Below, piece after piece: positions 8,135 to 16,769 of a stretch of DNA of 64,000 nucleotides (position 1 is its first letter; every line of letters begins with the position of its first letter). Made by a program: the position numbers and the translations under genes. A model generated the notes under the pieces. That model saw only the letters and a list, made by a program, of their open reading frames with translations. It had not been told where the DNA came from and searched no databases. The stretch lies in the NCBI RefSeq assembly GCF_900215215.1, contig NZ_OBDR01000007.1:36595-100594 (forward strand), given 5' to 3'. Origin of the DNA: Methanohalophilus euhalobius (GTDB lineage: Archaea; Halobacteriota; Methanosarcinia; Methanosarcinales; Methanosarcinaceae).

Positions 8135-9196
8135 ATGTCATATGATATTGGAAGAATCACAGGTTTGAAATTGGGGATTCATAAGAGAATCTCTGAGGGT
8201 AATACACAGATATTCCTCGCATTTTTCCTTATGATATTTCTCTTTGTACTTTCCCTTTTTATGGGAAGGTATTCAATCCCTCCACAAACTATAATGACTA
8301 GCATTATTTTCTGGCTTCTATCATTAGGAAATGTGGAGCCGTCAAATGTGGGAACTGTCATATTTCAGATACGTCTTCCAAGGATAATTGCAGCTATGCT
8401 TGTAGGGGCTGGATTATCTATATCCGGAGCTTCTTTTCAAGGCCTTTTCCGCAATCCGCTGGTATCTCCCTATATTTTAGGAGTGGCATCCGGGGCTGGA
8501 TTTGGTGCCTGCCTGGGTATCCTGATAAGTGAGAATATATTTGTTATCCAGTTAATGGCATTTTCTTTTGGAATACTTGCAGCTTTTCTAGCTTACAGCC
8601 TCAGCAAGTCCTGCAAGGCAACGGTCACACTGGTCCTTGTGCTTTCAGGTATTATTGTAGGTGCAGTTTTCACTGCTCTGACCTCACTGGTAAAATATGT
8701 CGCAGATCCATATGATAAACTTCCTGAGATGGTATTCTGGCTTATGGGAAGTCTCTCATCTGTCAGGGTCGAGGATCTAATCTATGCTTCACCTGCAATT
8801 CTTGCCGGCATGCTTGTTCTCATTCTTATTGGGTGGCGCATCAATGTTATCTCTTTGGGAGAGGAAGAAGCCAGGTCACTGGGTATAGATACTAAGAAAA
8901 TGACAATACTGATCGTTATTTGTGCGACTCTGGTCACTACTTCTGCAATTAGTATCAGCGGTATTATTGGATGGGTAGGCCTTGTAGTACCCCATATCTC
9001 GCGGATGCTGGTTGGTCCAAGTTACAAAAAACTGTTACCAATGTCAGTTTTCCTCGGTGCATCTTTTCTTTTGGTCGTAGATGACCTCGCAAGGACATTA
9101 ATGAGTATAGAAATTCCTCTGGGAGTTCTTACGGCACTGATAGGGGCACCATTTTTTGCTTATCTTTTACAAAAAAAGAAGGTTGGTTGGTCATGA
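8135..9196 (+). CDS. FecCD/BtuC-family ABC importer permease
   Basis: 353 residues with about ten predicted membrane helices. It shows the family landmarks RLPRIIAAMLVGAGLSISGA, FQGLFRNPLVSPYILGVASGAG, and near the C-terminus IIGWVGLVVPHISRMLVGP and PLGVLTALIGAPFFAYLL. This subfamily imports ferric siderophores, heme or cobalamin. It follows the radical SAM gene by 39 bp and shares an ATGA overlap with the ATPase gene. The N-terminal ~25 residues before the first helix are polar. Confidence 0.9.
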   Translation: MSYDIGRITGLKLGIHKRISEGNTQIFLAFFLMIFLFVLSLFMGRYSIPPQTIMTSIIFWLLSLGNVEPSNVGTVIFQIRLPRIIAAMLVGAGLSISGASFQGLFRNPLVSPYILGVASGAGFGACLGILISENIFVIQLMAFSFGILAAFLAYSLSKSCKATVTLVLVLSGIIVGAVFTALTSLVKYVADPYDKLPEMVFWLMGSLSSVRVEDLIYASPAILAGMLVLILIGWRINVISLGEEEARSLGIDTKKMTILIVICATLVTTSAISISGIIGWVGLVVPHISRMLVGPSYKKLLPMSVFLGASFLLVVDDLARTLMSIEIPLGVLTALIGAPFFAYLLQKKKVGWS

Positions 9197-9963
9197 TATT
9201 AAGGGTAGACAATGCTTCGTATTCGTATGGTGGTAAGGAGAATGTATTTGAGGATATTTCCTTTTTTTTAAAAAAGGGTGAGACTTTATGTATACTTGGT
9301 CCCAATGGGATTGGTAAATCAACACTGCTAAAATGCCTTGGCAATGTATTGAAATTAAGTGAGGGCAGCGTCTTTATTGAGGGAAAAGACATCTCTTCGA
9401 TGAGCAGAACAGAGATTGCTCAAAAGATAGGTTACGTTCCACAGTCAGATCAATCGGTATTTCCCTTTTCTATACTGGATTTTGTAATGCTTGGAAGAGC
9501 ACCTCATCTTCCCTTCTTCTCCTCCCCTGGGGAAAAGGACCTCACAATAGCTGAGAATGCCATCAATAAAGTGGGGATATCTCATTTGAGGGATAGGCCT
9601 GTTACAGAAGTAAGTGGTGGCGAAAGACAGCTTGCTCTTATTGCAAGGGCTCTGGCACAGGAGCCGGAAATTTTGCTTCTGGATGAACCTACCTCCCATT
9701 TGGATTTCGGGAATCAGGTACGTGTCCTGAACCTAATTGAAAGACTTGCCTCTCAGGGAACATCTGTAATTATGAGCACGCACTTTCCGGATCATGGTTT
9801 TATAGGCTCGAAGAAGGTAGCTATAATGCTTGAGAATGATTTCATAGACCAGGGGACTGCTGAAGAAGTAATTACAAAAGAGAACATGGCTCTTGCATAT
9901 GGTGTCGATGTAACCATCGATCATGTCAGTTCCATACAGAGAAATGTATGTCTTCCTCTTTAA
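9193..9963 (+). CDS. ABC importer ATPase (FepC/BtuD type)
   Basis: ATP-binding subunit with Walker A GPNGIGKST, Q-loop in GYVPQSDQ, signature VSGGERQ, Walker B ILLLDEPTSHLD and a switch His in MSTHFPDH. The ATG at 9193 overlaps the permease stop as ATGA and gives the canonical MILRVDNASYSYGG start; a TTG six bases upstream is in frame but less likely. Completes the importer. Its stop lies 16 bp from the stop of the convergent gene at 9979. Confidence 0.92.
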   Translation: MILRVDNASYSYGGKENVFEDISFFLKKGETLCILGPNGIGKSTLLKCLGNVLKLSEGSVFIEGKDISSMSRTEIAQKIGYVPQSDQSVFPFSILDFVMLGRAPHLPFFSSPGEKDLTIAENAINKVGISHLRDRPVTEVSGGERQLALIARALAQEPEILLLDEPTSHLDFGNQVRVLNLIERLASQGTSVIMSTHFPDHGFIGSKKVAIMLENDFIDQGTAEEVITKENMALAYGVDVTIDHVSSIQRNVCLPL

Positions 9964-9978
9964 TTATATCAACCTTTT

Positions 9979-11880
9979 TCAGTCCCGTACAAATTTCACC
10001 ACAGGGCAGACCTCGATACATTTGCCGCAGTGGGTGCACTTATCCCCTATATAGGCAATTTTGTTTTTAATCCGGATTGCATTGCGGTTACATTTGCTGA
10101 TACACACCCCGCAACCCGTACAGCCCATGGCCCGGCGTATTGAGTTTTCCGTATCCTTGAGGAGTTTTCCGGCATCGGATTTGGAGGATGCCCTGACTCT
10201 TACCGACCCTGTGGCAAAGACCTGTGCTGTATCTTTTTTCCGGGTTATCATTGCCATCTCGTCTGTATACTTCACCTCACCAATAGCAAGCAACATGCCG
10301 CTTTTCCTTATTTTTTCCATATCAAGTGCTGTGGAGAAACTTCCCTCAGCTGTCATTTCGCCGGTGGTGCAGGGCCGATGGCCCACACTTGAGGTGAATG
10401 TCAATTTGGTAGGGTCGTATTTTGTGGGAGAGGTATTAATTCCCAGTTCCTCAGCTATTTTTTTTATGTTGGCAGGAAGAGTTTTCCATCTCCAGAACCC
10501 ATAATCGGCCCACTCTTTATCGATGCCGGTTTTCCCGGCATAGGCGTACAAATGTTTCATCAGTTTTTCTTCGTAATGGGGATGTGTCTTTTTCAGGCGT
10601 TTCAAATCCCCCAGGGAAGACGAGGGACACAGCCAGCATCCCATCCTGTCAAACCCTTTCTCATAGAGAGGGTTGTAGGGCAGTTCATTCATGAATATGT
10701 AGAGCCAGATGTGCAGGGCAGTCCAGTCCTGTATCGGTGAGGCTGCGGTCTGGTTGCCCACCCAGGGATTTTTCCAGACACGATTACTACGGGCCCGGGT
10801 GGTGGATTCATATTTGCGCTGGCCCACAAAGGTCAGGCAGCCTTTTTCGTAATTCTCCTCTATCAACCGGCTTATGGGGCCGAGTTTACAGACTTTGCAG
10901 CACCATCGCATTTCCACTGCAGGCGGGCCGAATGCATCTAAGGATTCCCAGAAGGCATCCCCCACACTTATGGATTTGACATCTTTTGAATATAAATTTC
11001 CCACATGCCGGATGTTTTCCAGTGTTTCAGGGAATTCAAGCCCTGTATCGGCAAACATCATTTCATAATCTCTGACGCACTCATCCACAAGCTGGACCAC
11101 TGCAAGACTGTCCTTGCCTCCGGAATAAGATACGGAGATAGGCAGATCCTTTGTTTCAATGGTTTTCTGGATAAAGGTGTGGGCTTCTGCAATTGCTCCA
11201 TCCATAATGAATCGGTTTGCCCGGATAACATCGGCCCAGCCTGAAGGTTTTCTGTCATGGACTTTTAAAGTAGTATCCGCTTTCCACCTGGGTTTGACTG
11301 CAGTGCCTTTTTTGGCTTCCATCATTTCCCGGCCATTCATTCGGGCACGCCCGGTGGCAACGACTTCTCCCGCAGGGGTTATTATTATGACCTCGTCATC
11401 TTTCTGTATCCCCGGGTCAGCATCCAGCACTCCCGGAGCAAGCAGGTTTGCACCTTTGTGCAGGAATTTTTTCACATCTTCCTCAATGGTCACGTAACCT
11501 GTAAGGGTTTCTGTGCCTGCCAAAATTCTGCGACCGGCTTCCAGCCGGGGAAGAAGTACCCATTCAAGTTTGCCGATCTCATAACGTATGCTTGCAATTA
11601 CTTCGCCATCAACAATAATCTCATCCATGCGGTCTTCGTAGGGTGCCTTGTTGAGTAGCACTACCCTTTCCGTGTCAAGAAGCGGGTTGTTGAATTGTTG
11701 TTTTGATATTCGGTTTATGTGTTTAATATCGTGCAAAAAAGCCGGTCTTATATCTCCCGGGGGTGTAACATTCACTTTAACACATTCATCCCCGCAGGCA
11801 CACTTTTTACCAAGAACCGGTACATTGCAGCTGTGGCACCATTGCAGCAGCAAATCTCCATGGAATACAGGTTGTGACAT
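9979..11880 (-). CDS. PAPS-reductase-family protein with zinc ribbon, PUA-like and ferredoxin domains
   Basis: 633 residues in four parts. An N-terminal zinc ribbon (CHSC...CACGDEC, residues 15-33); a middle region ending in a PUA-like fold (about 130-205, LLAPGVLDADPGIQKDDEV); a PP-loop/PAPS reductase domain with SYSGGKDS (about 251-258) and Cys pairs CCKVCKLG and GCWLCPSS; and two [4Fe-4S] motifs at the C-terminus (CTGCGVCISKC and CTHCGKCIEVC). The PUA-like part and PP-loop suggest RNA or nucleotide chemistry, perhaps a sulfur transfer, rather than simple sulfate assimilation. Such multidomain proteins are common in methanogens but their reaction is not known to me. A decayed copy of its 3' end lies at 4246-4402. 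Confidence 0.82.
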   Translation of the reverse strand: MSQPVFHGDLLLQWCHSCNVPVLGKKCACGDECVKVNVTPPGDIRPAFLHDIKHINRISKQQFNNPLLDTERVVLLNKAPYEDRMDEIIVDGEVIASIRYEIGKLEWVLLPRLEAGRRILAGTETLTGYVTIEEDVKKFLHKGANLLAPGVLDADPGIQKDDEVIIITPAGEVVATGRARMNGREMMEAKKGTAVKPRWKADTTLKVHDRKPSGWADVIRANRFIMDGAIAEAHTFIQKTIETKDLPISVSYSGGKDSLAVVQLVDECVRDYEMMFADTGLEFPETLENIRHVGNLYSKDVKSISVGDAFWESLDAFGPPAVEMRWCCKVCKLGPISRLIEENYEKGCLTFVGQRKYESTTRARSNRVWKNPWVGNQTAASPIQDWTALHIWLYIFMNELPYNPLYEKGFDRMGCWLCPSSSLGDLKRLKKTHPHYEEKLMKHLYAYAGKTGIDKEWADYGFWRWKTLPANIKKIAEELGINTSPTKYDPTKLTFTSSVGHRPCTTGEMTAEGSFSTALDMEKIRKSGMLLAIGEVKYTDEMAMITRKKDTAQVFATGSVRVRASSKSDAGKLLKDTENSIRRAMGCTGCGVCISKCNRNAIRIKNKIAYIGDKCTHCGKCIEVCPVVKFVRD

Positions 11881-11925
11881 CTATGCTGGAAATCCTGTAC
11901 TGGTTAAATAATATTGTGGTCGTTC

Positions 11926-12723
11926 TCAGAAGAACTTTGAAGCCAGGGAGTTGCCCTGTGATTGGCACATTTGTTCGTAGGGACAGTATCCGCACAGTTT
12001 TCCCCGCTTTGCCTGTGGCATTTTTCCGTTCTTTATCTTTTCGATCCGTTTGAGGATATTGAGCACCTCTCTGCGCTCGGCTGGTCGTATTTTCACAGGT
12101 CTTGCCTGTCCCTGTGAGGCATAAAAAAGCACTGCGGAATTTACCGGTTGGTCGTATCTTTCTTCTGCAAGTATGGAGTAAGCTGCCAGAGGTATCCGAT
12201 CATTTTTCCAAACACCCTGCTCTGGAGCATTACCGCTCTTTATGAGCAGAGGCATCTTCTGTTCATCATGAAAGACGATTGCCGATGGTGCACCACTTAA
12301 GTTTAATTTGTCCGAATGCATCAGGGGTTCGATTTCAACGGGTGTTATGAGTTCAATCATTTCTTCATCGGATAGGTTCTTTAAATTGGCTGCTATTGCA
12401 GGTAACGCTTCGTATACATCTTCCACAGCATCTTTGAATTGGTTTTCATCAATGTCCTCCAATTCGTCGGAATAGATGGTAATTATTTCCTGTACTATTT
12501 CTTCTACCCGCGTTTGCAGCATTGGGAGTATTTCCTGTTTTGATCTGGCAACCTCTGCACAGGAAAGAGCCAGTTCTTTTAGCAGTAAATGACGGATGTA
12601 AGGTTTTTTAATGTCATCTGCTATTGTTTCATTCCTGCTGGCAAAGTATATCTTTCGGGGGCATTTCGTGTAGAGGACTACTTCTGAAACATTGGAATTT
12701 GTTTCGCAGAACATTGCACACAT
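11926..12723 (-). CDS. Cas4/Dna2-type PD-(D/E)XK family protein, probably nuclease-inactive
   Basis: 265 residues. The family frame is clear: an N-terminal YTKCPRKIYF Cys, a Cas4-like IPLAAYSILAEE helix and the C-terminal cluster CGYCPYEQMC, giving the four Cys for an iron-sulfur cluster. The positions expected to hold the catalytic Asp (here GAPSAIV) and the Glu-x-Lys pair (here LLIKSG) lack the acidic residues, though the Lys remains. No CRISPR array or cas1/cas2 is nearby, so this is a stand-alone Cas4-like protein. A short N-terminal alternative start (MFCETNSN) lies four codons in. Family assignment is fair; inactivity is inferred from motif inspection only. Confidence 0.65.
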   Translation of the reverse strand: MCAMFCETNSNVSEVVLYTKCPRKIYFASRNETIADDIKKPYIRHLLLKELALSCAEVARSKQEILPMLQTRVEEIVQEIITIYSDELEDIDENQFKDAVEDVYEALPAIAANLKNLSDEEMIELITPVEIEPLMHSDKLNLSGAPSAIVFHDEQKMPLLIKSGNAPEQGVWKNDRIPLAAYSILAEERYDQPVNSAVLFYASQGQARPVKIRPAERREVLNILKRIEKIKNGKMPQAKRGKLCGYCPYEQMCQSQGNSLASKFF

Positions 12724-12841
12724 ATTTAGAAGTTAACAAATTGCATAATATTTAAGTTGAATGAATGTCTGGGCATCGGCAATAGACGAATCGGCATTCG
12801 TTAAATATATATGCATGCTGGTATTGAAGTAATTGTAGCAC

Positions 12842-13582
12842 ATGACCGAGGATGCATCAAAGGAAAACTTACGTCATCGCCTGGCTGAAAAAATGGCTGG
12901 TGAGATCACTCTTTCGGATAAGCCCGGGGAGGCTCTGAAAAAATGGAGACTCAATTTCGAGATAGCCCAGACAGATATATCTTCATATCTGGGTGTTTCG
13001 CCATCTGTGATAAGTGACTATGAAAGTGGAAGGCGAAAGTCTCCGGGAACCCTTATCGTTAGCAAGATTGTGGATGCTCTGATAAATATTGATTCAGAAA
13101 GCGGAGGCCACAAGATACATGCCTATGAAGGCATGCTGTACAGTGATCAGGTATCAAAAGCGGTCTATGCAACTTACGAATACACATATCCAATGCAGCT
13201 TGCAAAACTGGCCACTCTTATCGAGGCGGATGTGGCCAACCGGGGTGTGGAAAAACCCCTGTATGGTTTTACGGTGGTAGACAGCAAGAAGGCAATTCTT
13301 GAACTGTCTTCCCATGAATTCCAGAAACTTTATGGATGGAGCACAGAACGTGCCATGATATTCACAAAAGTGTCTACAGGGAAATCCCCCATGGTAGCAA
13401 TCAGGGTCACAAACCTGAAACCCGCAGCAGTGGTTCTGCATGGGCTTAGTATCAGGGAGGTGGATCCAATGGCCAAAAAAATGGCAGAAGTTGACAGGAT
13501 CCCTTTGCTGGCAACGACTATGGACCTTGATGAATTGATCGAGGCATTAAAACACTACAGTCAATACCAGGTAATGGAATGA
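12842..13582 (+). CDS. XRE-type HTH regulator linked to the mevalonate cluster
   Basis: 246 residues with a cro/C1-type helix-turn-helix at about residues 35-90 (LNFEIAQTDISSYLGVSPSVISDYESGRRKSPG) followed by a ~150-residue C-terminal domain that could sense a ligand. A TATA-like TTAAATATATA at 12801-12811 lies ~30 bp before the ATG, so the message may be nearly leaderless. It stands directly before the HMG-CoA synthase gene on the same strand with a 32-bp gap. This gene order recurs in methanogens as I recall, which suggests control of isoprenoid lipid synthesis; no operator is evident. Confidence 0.8.
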   Translation: MTEDASKENLRHRLAEKMAGEITLSDKPGEALKKWRLNFEIAQTDISSYLGVSPSVISDYESGRRKSPGTLIVSKIVDALINIDSESGGHKIHAYEGMLYSDQVSKAVYATYEYTYPMQLAKLATLIEADVANRGVEKPLYGFTVVDSKKAILELSSHEFQKLYGWSTERAMIFTKVSTGKSPMVAIRVTNLKPAAVVLHGLSIREVDPMAKKMAEVDRIPLLATTMDLDELIEALKHYSQYQVME

Positions 13583-13614
13583 TATTTATTTTTGATCAAA
13601 AGGTGATTTAAGCA

Positions 13615-14664
13615 ATGAGCGTAGGGATTGTTTCATACGGTACATATATCCCCAAATTCAGGATAAAAGTGGAGGATATAGCAAAGGTATGGGGTGATAA
13701 TGCAGATATACTCAGTGCAGGCCTCATGGTGAATGAAAAATCTGTCCCGGATCTGGACGAGGATACTGTAACAATTGCAGTCGAGGCTGCAAGGGCTGCA
13801 ATTTGTCGCAGCAGCCTTGATCCTTCCAGGATCGAGGCAATATATACAGGATCTGAAAGTCATCCCTATGCGGTCAAACCCACCAGTACAATAGTAGCTG
13901 AAGCGGTGGAAGCGACCCCTGAGATGACTGCAGCGGATCTTGAATTTGCCTGTAAAGCAGGAAGTGCCGGTATGCAGGCATGCATGGGATTGGTACAATC
14001 CGGTATGGCAGATCTGGGGCTTGCGATAGGTTCGGACGTATCACAGGGTGCACCCGGGGACGCACTGGAATATACCGCTGCTGCTGGCGGTGCGGCTTAT
14101 ATTATAGGCAACAAAGAAGAAGAAATGGTGGCAATAATCGAAGATACCTATTCTTTCACGACTGACACTCCTGATTTCTGGAGGCGTGAAGGTATGCCTT
14201 ATCCCGAACACGGCGGACGTTTCACCGGAGAACCCGGTTATTTCAAACACGTCCTGGGTGCCGCAAAAGGTCTGATGAATAAACTTGGCACTTCAGCTGA
14301 GGATTACGATTATGCAGTGTTCCATCAACCCAATGGTAAGTTCCCCTCCAGGGTGGCAAAAATGCTGGGATTCAGTAAGGAAAAAATTGCTCCCGGCCTT
14401 GTGGTCACAAGATTGGGTAATACTTATTCCGCTTCATGCCTGATGGGTATTGCAGCTACTCTTGATCAGGCAAAGCCTGGAGACAGGATATTTGCCACAG
14501 CCTTTGGTTCGGGTGCAGGGGCAGATGCCTTCAGTTTCAGGGTAACGGATAAGATCGATAAGATCAGGGATAAAGCTCCCCTGGTAGAGGAATTGCTTGC
14601 AAATCCTGTCTACATGGATTATGCAATGTATGCAAAGCATAAAGGCAAGATAAAACGTGCATGA
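13615..14664 (+). CDS. Hydroxymethylglutaryl-CoA synthase (archaeal type)
   Basis: 349 residues. Condenses acetoacetyl-CoA with acetyl-CoA in the mevalonate route to archaeal ether lipids. It starts [17 protein letters not shown], has the catalytic Cys in [15 protein letters not shown], and [12 protein letters not shown] carrying the conserved His. A strong AAGGTGAT lies before the ATG. In archaea this enzyme forms a complex with thiolase and a DUF35 protein that channels acetoacetyl-CoA; both genes follow here. The stop overlaps the ribosome-binding site of the thiolase gene. Confidence 0.95.
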   Translation: MSVGIVSYGTYIPKFRIKVEDIAKVWGDNADILSAGLMVNEKSVPDLDEDTVTIAVEAARAAICRSSLDPSRIEAIYTGSESHPYAVKPTSTIVAEAVEATPEMTAADLEFACKAGSAGMQACMGLVQSGMADLGLAIGSDVSQGAPGDALEYTAAAGGAAYIIGNKEEEMVAIIEDTYSFTTDTPDFWRREGMPYPEHGGRFTGEPGYFKHVLGAAKGLMNKLGTSAEDYDYAVFHQPNGKFPSRVAKMLGFSKEKIAPGLVVTRLGNTYSASCLMGIAATLDQAKPGDRIFATAFGSGAGADAFSFRVTDKIDKIRDKAPLVEELLANPVYMDYAMYAKHKGKIKRA

Positions 14665-14674
14665 GGGTATAAAA

Positions 14675-15847
14675 ATGAGAGACGTTGCAATTATCGGAAG
14701 TTATACTACCAAATTTGGTGAGATGTGGGAGCGCTCTTTCCGTGATATAGTTGTTGAGGCTGGAGTCGGAGCTCTTGAGGATGCCGGAGTTGGTGGAGAA
14801 AGTATCGACAGTATGTTTGTCGGTAATATGAGCGGCGGACAGTTTGTTGAACAGGAACATATCGGTGCCCTGATCGCTGATTATTCCGGTCTGGCAGCCG
14901 GTTTGCATGTTCCTTCCACCCGTGTGGAGGCCGCCTGTGCTTCAGGGGGACTGGCTTTCAGGCAGGGGATACAGTCCGTTGCATCCGGTTACAATGATAT
15001 AGTGGTAGCTGCAGGCGTTGAAAAAATGACAGACGTTTCCTCCGTTGGCGCTTCTTCAGCCCTTGCGGCAGCAGCTGACCGGGAGTGGGAGGGCATGATG
15101 GGTGCCACCTTCCCGGGTCTGTATGCCATGATAGCCCGTATGCATATGCAGCAATACGGAACAACCAGTGAACAGCTCGCACAGGTTGCTGTGAAAAATC
15201 ATAAGAATGGTACCAATAATCCAATCGCCCAGTACAGGAATAATATCACAGTGGATAAAGTGCTTAATTCCATTATGGTCGCTGACCCCTTGCACATCTT
15301 TGATTGCTCTCCGATTACTGACGGTGCAGCCGCTCTTGTGCTGGCTCCTGCCGAAGAAGCCCACAAATACACCGACACTCCGATATACGTAAAGGGGTCT
15401 GGACAGGCAAGTGATACTATAGCCCTGCATGACCGCCGCGACATTACCACTCTTGATGCGAGTGTCTATGCTGCAAAAAGAGCCTATGAGATGGCAGGAA
15501 TCGGACCGGATGATATCGATGTGGCAGAGGTGCATGATTGTTTTACCATTGCAGAAATATGTGCCATCGAAGATCTTGGATTTGTCAAGAAAGGACAGGG
15601 TGGCAGATTTGTTGAAGACGGCAATACCGCGATTGGTGGCAAGATCCCAGTAAATACTTCCGGTGGCTTGAAGGCATGTGGTCATCCTGTGGGTGCTACC
15701 GGTATCAAACAGGCTGCAGAAATTGTCAACCAGCTTCGTGGAGAGGCAGGGAAAAGACAGGTAGAGGGTGCAAAGATCGGACTGGCCCATAATGTAGGAG
15801 GGTCCGGTGCGACTGCACTTGTACATATATTAGGCAGGGAGAGGTGA
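14675..15847 (+). CDS. Acetyl-CoA acetyltransferase (thiolase) of the HMG-CoA synthase complex
   Basis: About 390 residues. Makes acetoacetyl-CoA, the first step of the mevalonate route. The nucleophilic Cys is in [13 protein letters not shown], the His in [11 protein letters not shown], and the C-terminal [13 protein letters not shown] holds the second Cys/His pair. A GTG at 14657 is in frame, but the ATG at 14675 follows GAGGGT and gives the standard [15 protein letters not shown] start. Seven bases separate its stop from the DUF35 gene. Lower length than bacterial thiolases fits the archaeal SCP-x-like type. Confidence 0.93.
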   Translation: MRDVAIIGSYTTKFGEMWERSFRDIVVEAGVGALEDAGVGGESIDSMFVGNMSGGQFVEQEHIGALIADYSGLAAGLHVPSTRVEAACASGGLAFRQGIQSVASGYNDIVVAAGVEKMTDVSSVGASSALAAAADREWEGMMGATFPGLYAMIARMHMQQYGTTSEQLAQVAVKNHKNGTNNPIAQYRNNITVDKVLNSIMVADPLHIFDCSPITDGAAALVLAPAEEAHKYTDTPIYVKGSGQASDTIALHDRRDITTLDASVYAAKRAYEMAGIGPDDIDVAEVHDCFTIAEICAIEDLGFVKKGQGGRFVEDGNTAIGGKIPVNTSGGLKACGHPVGATGIKQAAEIVNQLRGEAGKRQVEGAKIGLAHNVGGSGATALVHILGRER

Positions 15848-15853
15848 TTCTAG

Positions 15854-16243
15854 ATGTCTGTTGCAAGATTCTGGAGACAGCAGGTACAGAGATATAATCT
15901 CGTAGGTAACCATTGTAGAAACTGTGATGAATACTATTATCCTCCGAGGACTACCTGTCCGTTTTGCAGAAGGAACGGGGAGATGGAGGAATACAAGTTC
16001 AGCGGCAAAGGTGAACTTGTAACATATACGATAATCCATTCAGCAGCTGAAGGGTTTGAACACCAGACACCCTATGTGCTGGGTATTGTGAAACTGGAAG
16101 AAGGTCCACGTCTTACATCCCAGATCATAGCACAACCAGGGGATGTGAAAGTCGGTATGAAGGTAAGACCTGTGTTCCGCAAACTGGGTGAAAGCGGGGA
16201 TAAAGGTATGCTCCATTACGGTACTAAATTCACACCGGCGTGA
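15854..16243 (+). CDS. DUF35 OB-fold scaffold protein
   Basis: 129 residues with an N-terminal rubredoxin-like zinc site (CRNC...CPFC, about residues 19-40) and a C-terminal OB fold (ELVTYTIIHSAAEGFEHQTPYVLGIVKLEEG). In the structurally studied archaeal thiolase/HMG-CoA synthase complex, the DUF35 protein bridges the two enzymes and helps form the shared CoA site. The adjacent order HMGS-thiolase-DUF35 supports that role here. The stop is followed four bases later by the CYTH gene. Confidence 0.92.
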   Translation: MSVARFWRQQVQRYNLVGNHCRNCDEYYYPPRTTCPFCRRNGEMEEYKFSGKGELVTYTIIHSAAEGFEHQTPYVLGIVKLEEGPRLTSQIIAQPGDVKVGMKVRPVFRKLGESGDKGMLHYGTKFTPA

Positions 16244-16247
16244 TGAG

Positions 16248-16763
16248 ATGCTTGAGGTAGAAGTAAAATCCCGTATCGACCTGTCTTATGCCCGTGAAGT
16301 TCTTGAGGGGCTTGATGCAAAATTCCTGGAGGCAGAGGAGCATTTTGATATTTACTACAATGCTCCGCACTGCGATTTTGCAGAAACGGACGAAGCTTTG
16401 CGTATACGTTCTGTTAATGACAGGCAGGTTTTGACCTACAAGGGTAAAAAACTCGATGATACCACCAAAAGTCGTGAGGAAATCCAGACTCCTGTGGAAG
16501 CAGAAGCCATGATACAGATTCTGGAAAGACTTGGTTTCAAAGAAACTGCGAGGGTCCAGAAGGTGAGGGATGTTTTCAAAATAGGTGACATCACCCTGTG
16601 TCTGGACGAGGTGGATTCCCTGGGTCAGTTCATAGAGTTTGAGATAATCTCTGATGCTGATATGGAGGAAAGTAAAAAACGCATTTTTGCGATGATGGAA
16701 AAATTCGGCCTGCAACCTGAAGATTCCATCCGTAAGTCCTATCTGGAACTGGTGATGGAATAA
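16248..16763 (+). CDS. CYTH-domain protein (class IV adenylate cyclase/thiamine-triphosphatase fold)
   Basis: 171 residues. It begins MLEVEVKSRID, the EXEXK signature that binds triphosphate and metal, and continues with basic and acidic strands typical of the tunnel fold (LRIRS, VLTYKGKK, ITLCLDEVDSLGQFIEFEI). The frame opens at 16188, inside the DUF35 gene, but only the ATG at 16248 places EXEXK at the N-terminus; GTGATGAG before it can serve as a weak ribosome site. Related enzymes make cAMP or hydrolyse inorganic or thiamine triphosphate. The substrate is undetermined. Converges on metG with stops seven bases apart. Confidence 0.85.
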   Translation: MLEVEVKSRIDLSYAREVLEGLDAKFLEAEEHFDIYYNAPHCDFAETDEALRIRSVNDRQVLTYKGKKLDDTTKSREEIQTPVEAEAMIQILERLGFKETARVQKVRDVFKIGDITLCLDEVDSLGQFIEFEIISDADMEESKKRIFAMMEKFGLQPEDSIRKSYLELVME

Positions 16764-16769
16764 ACTCCA

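Noticed and set aside
11926..12723. Possible CRISPR-Cas locus, because of a Cas4-like gene
   Set aside because: No repeat-spacer array and no cas1, cas2 or effector gene is present in the window; Cas4-like proteins often occur alone.
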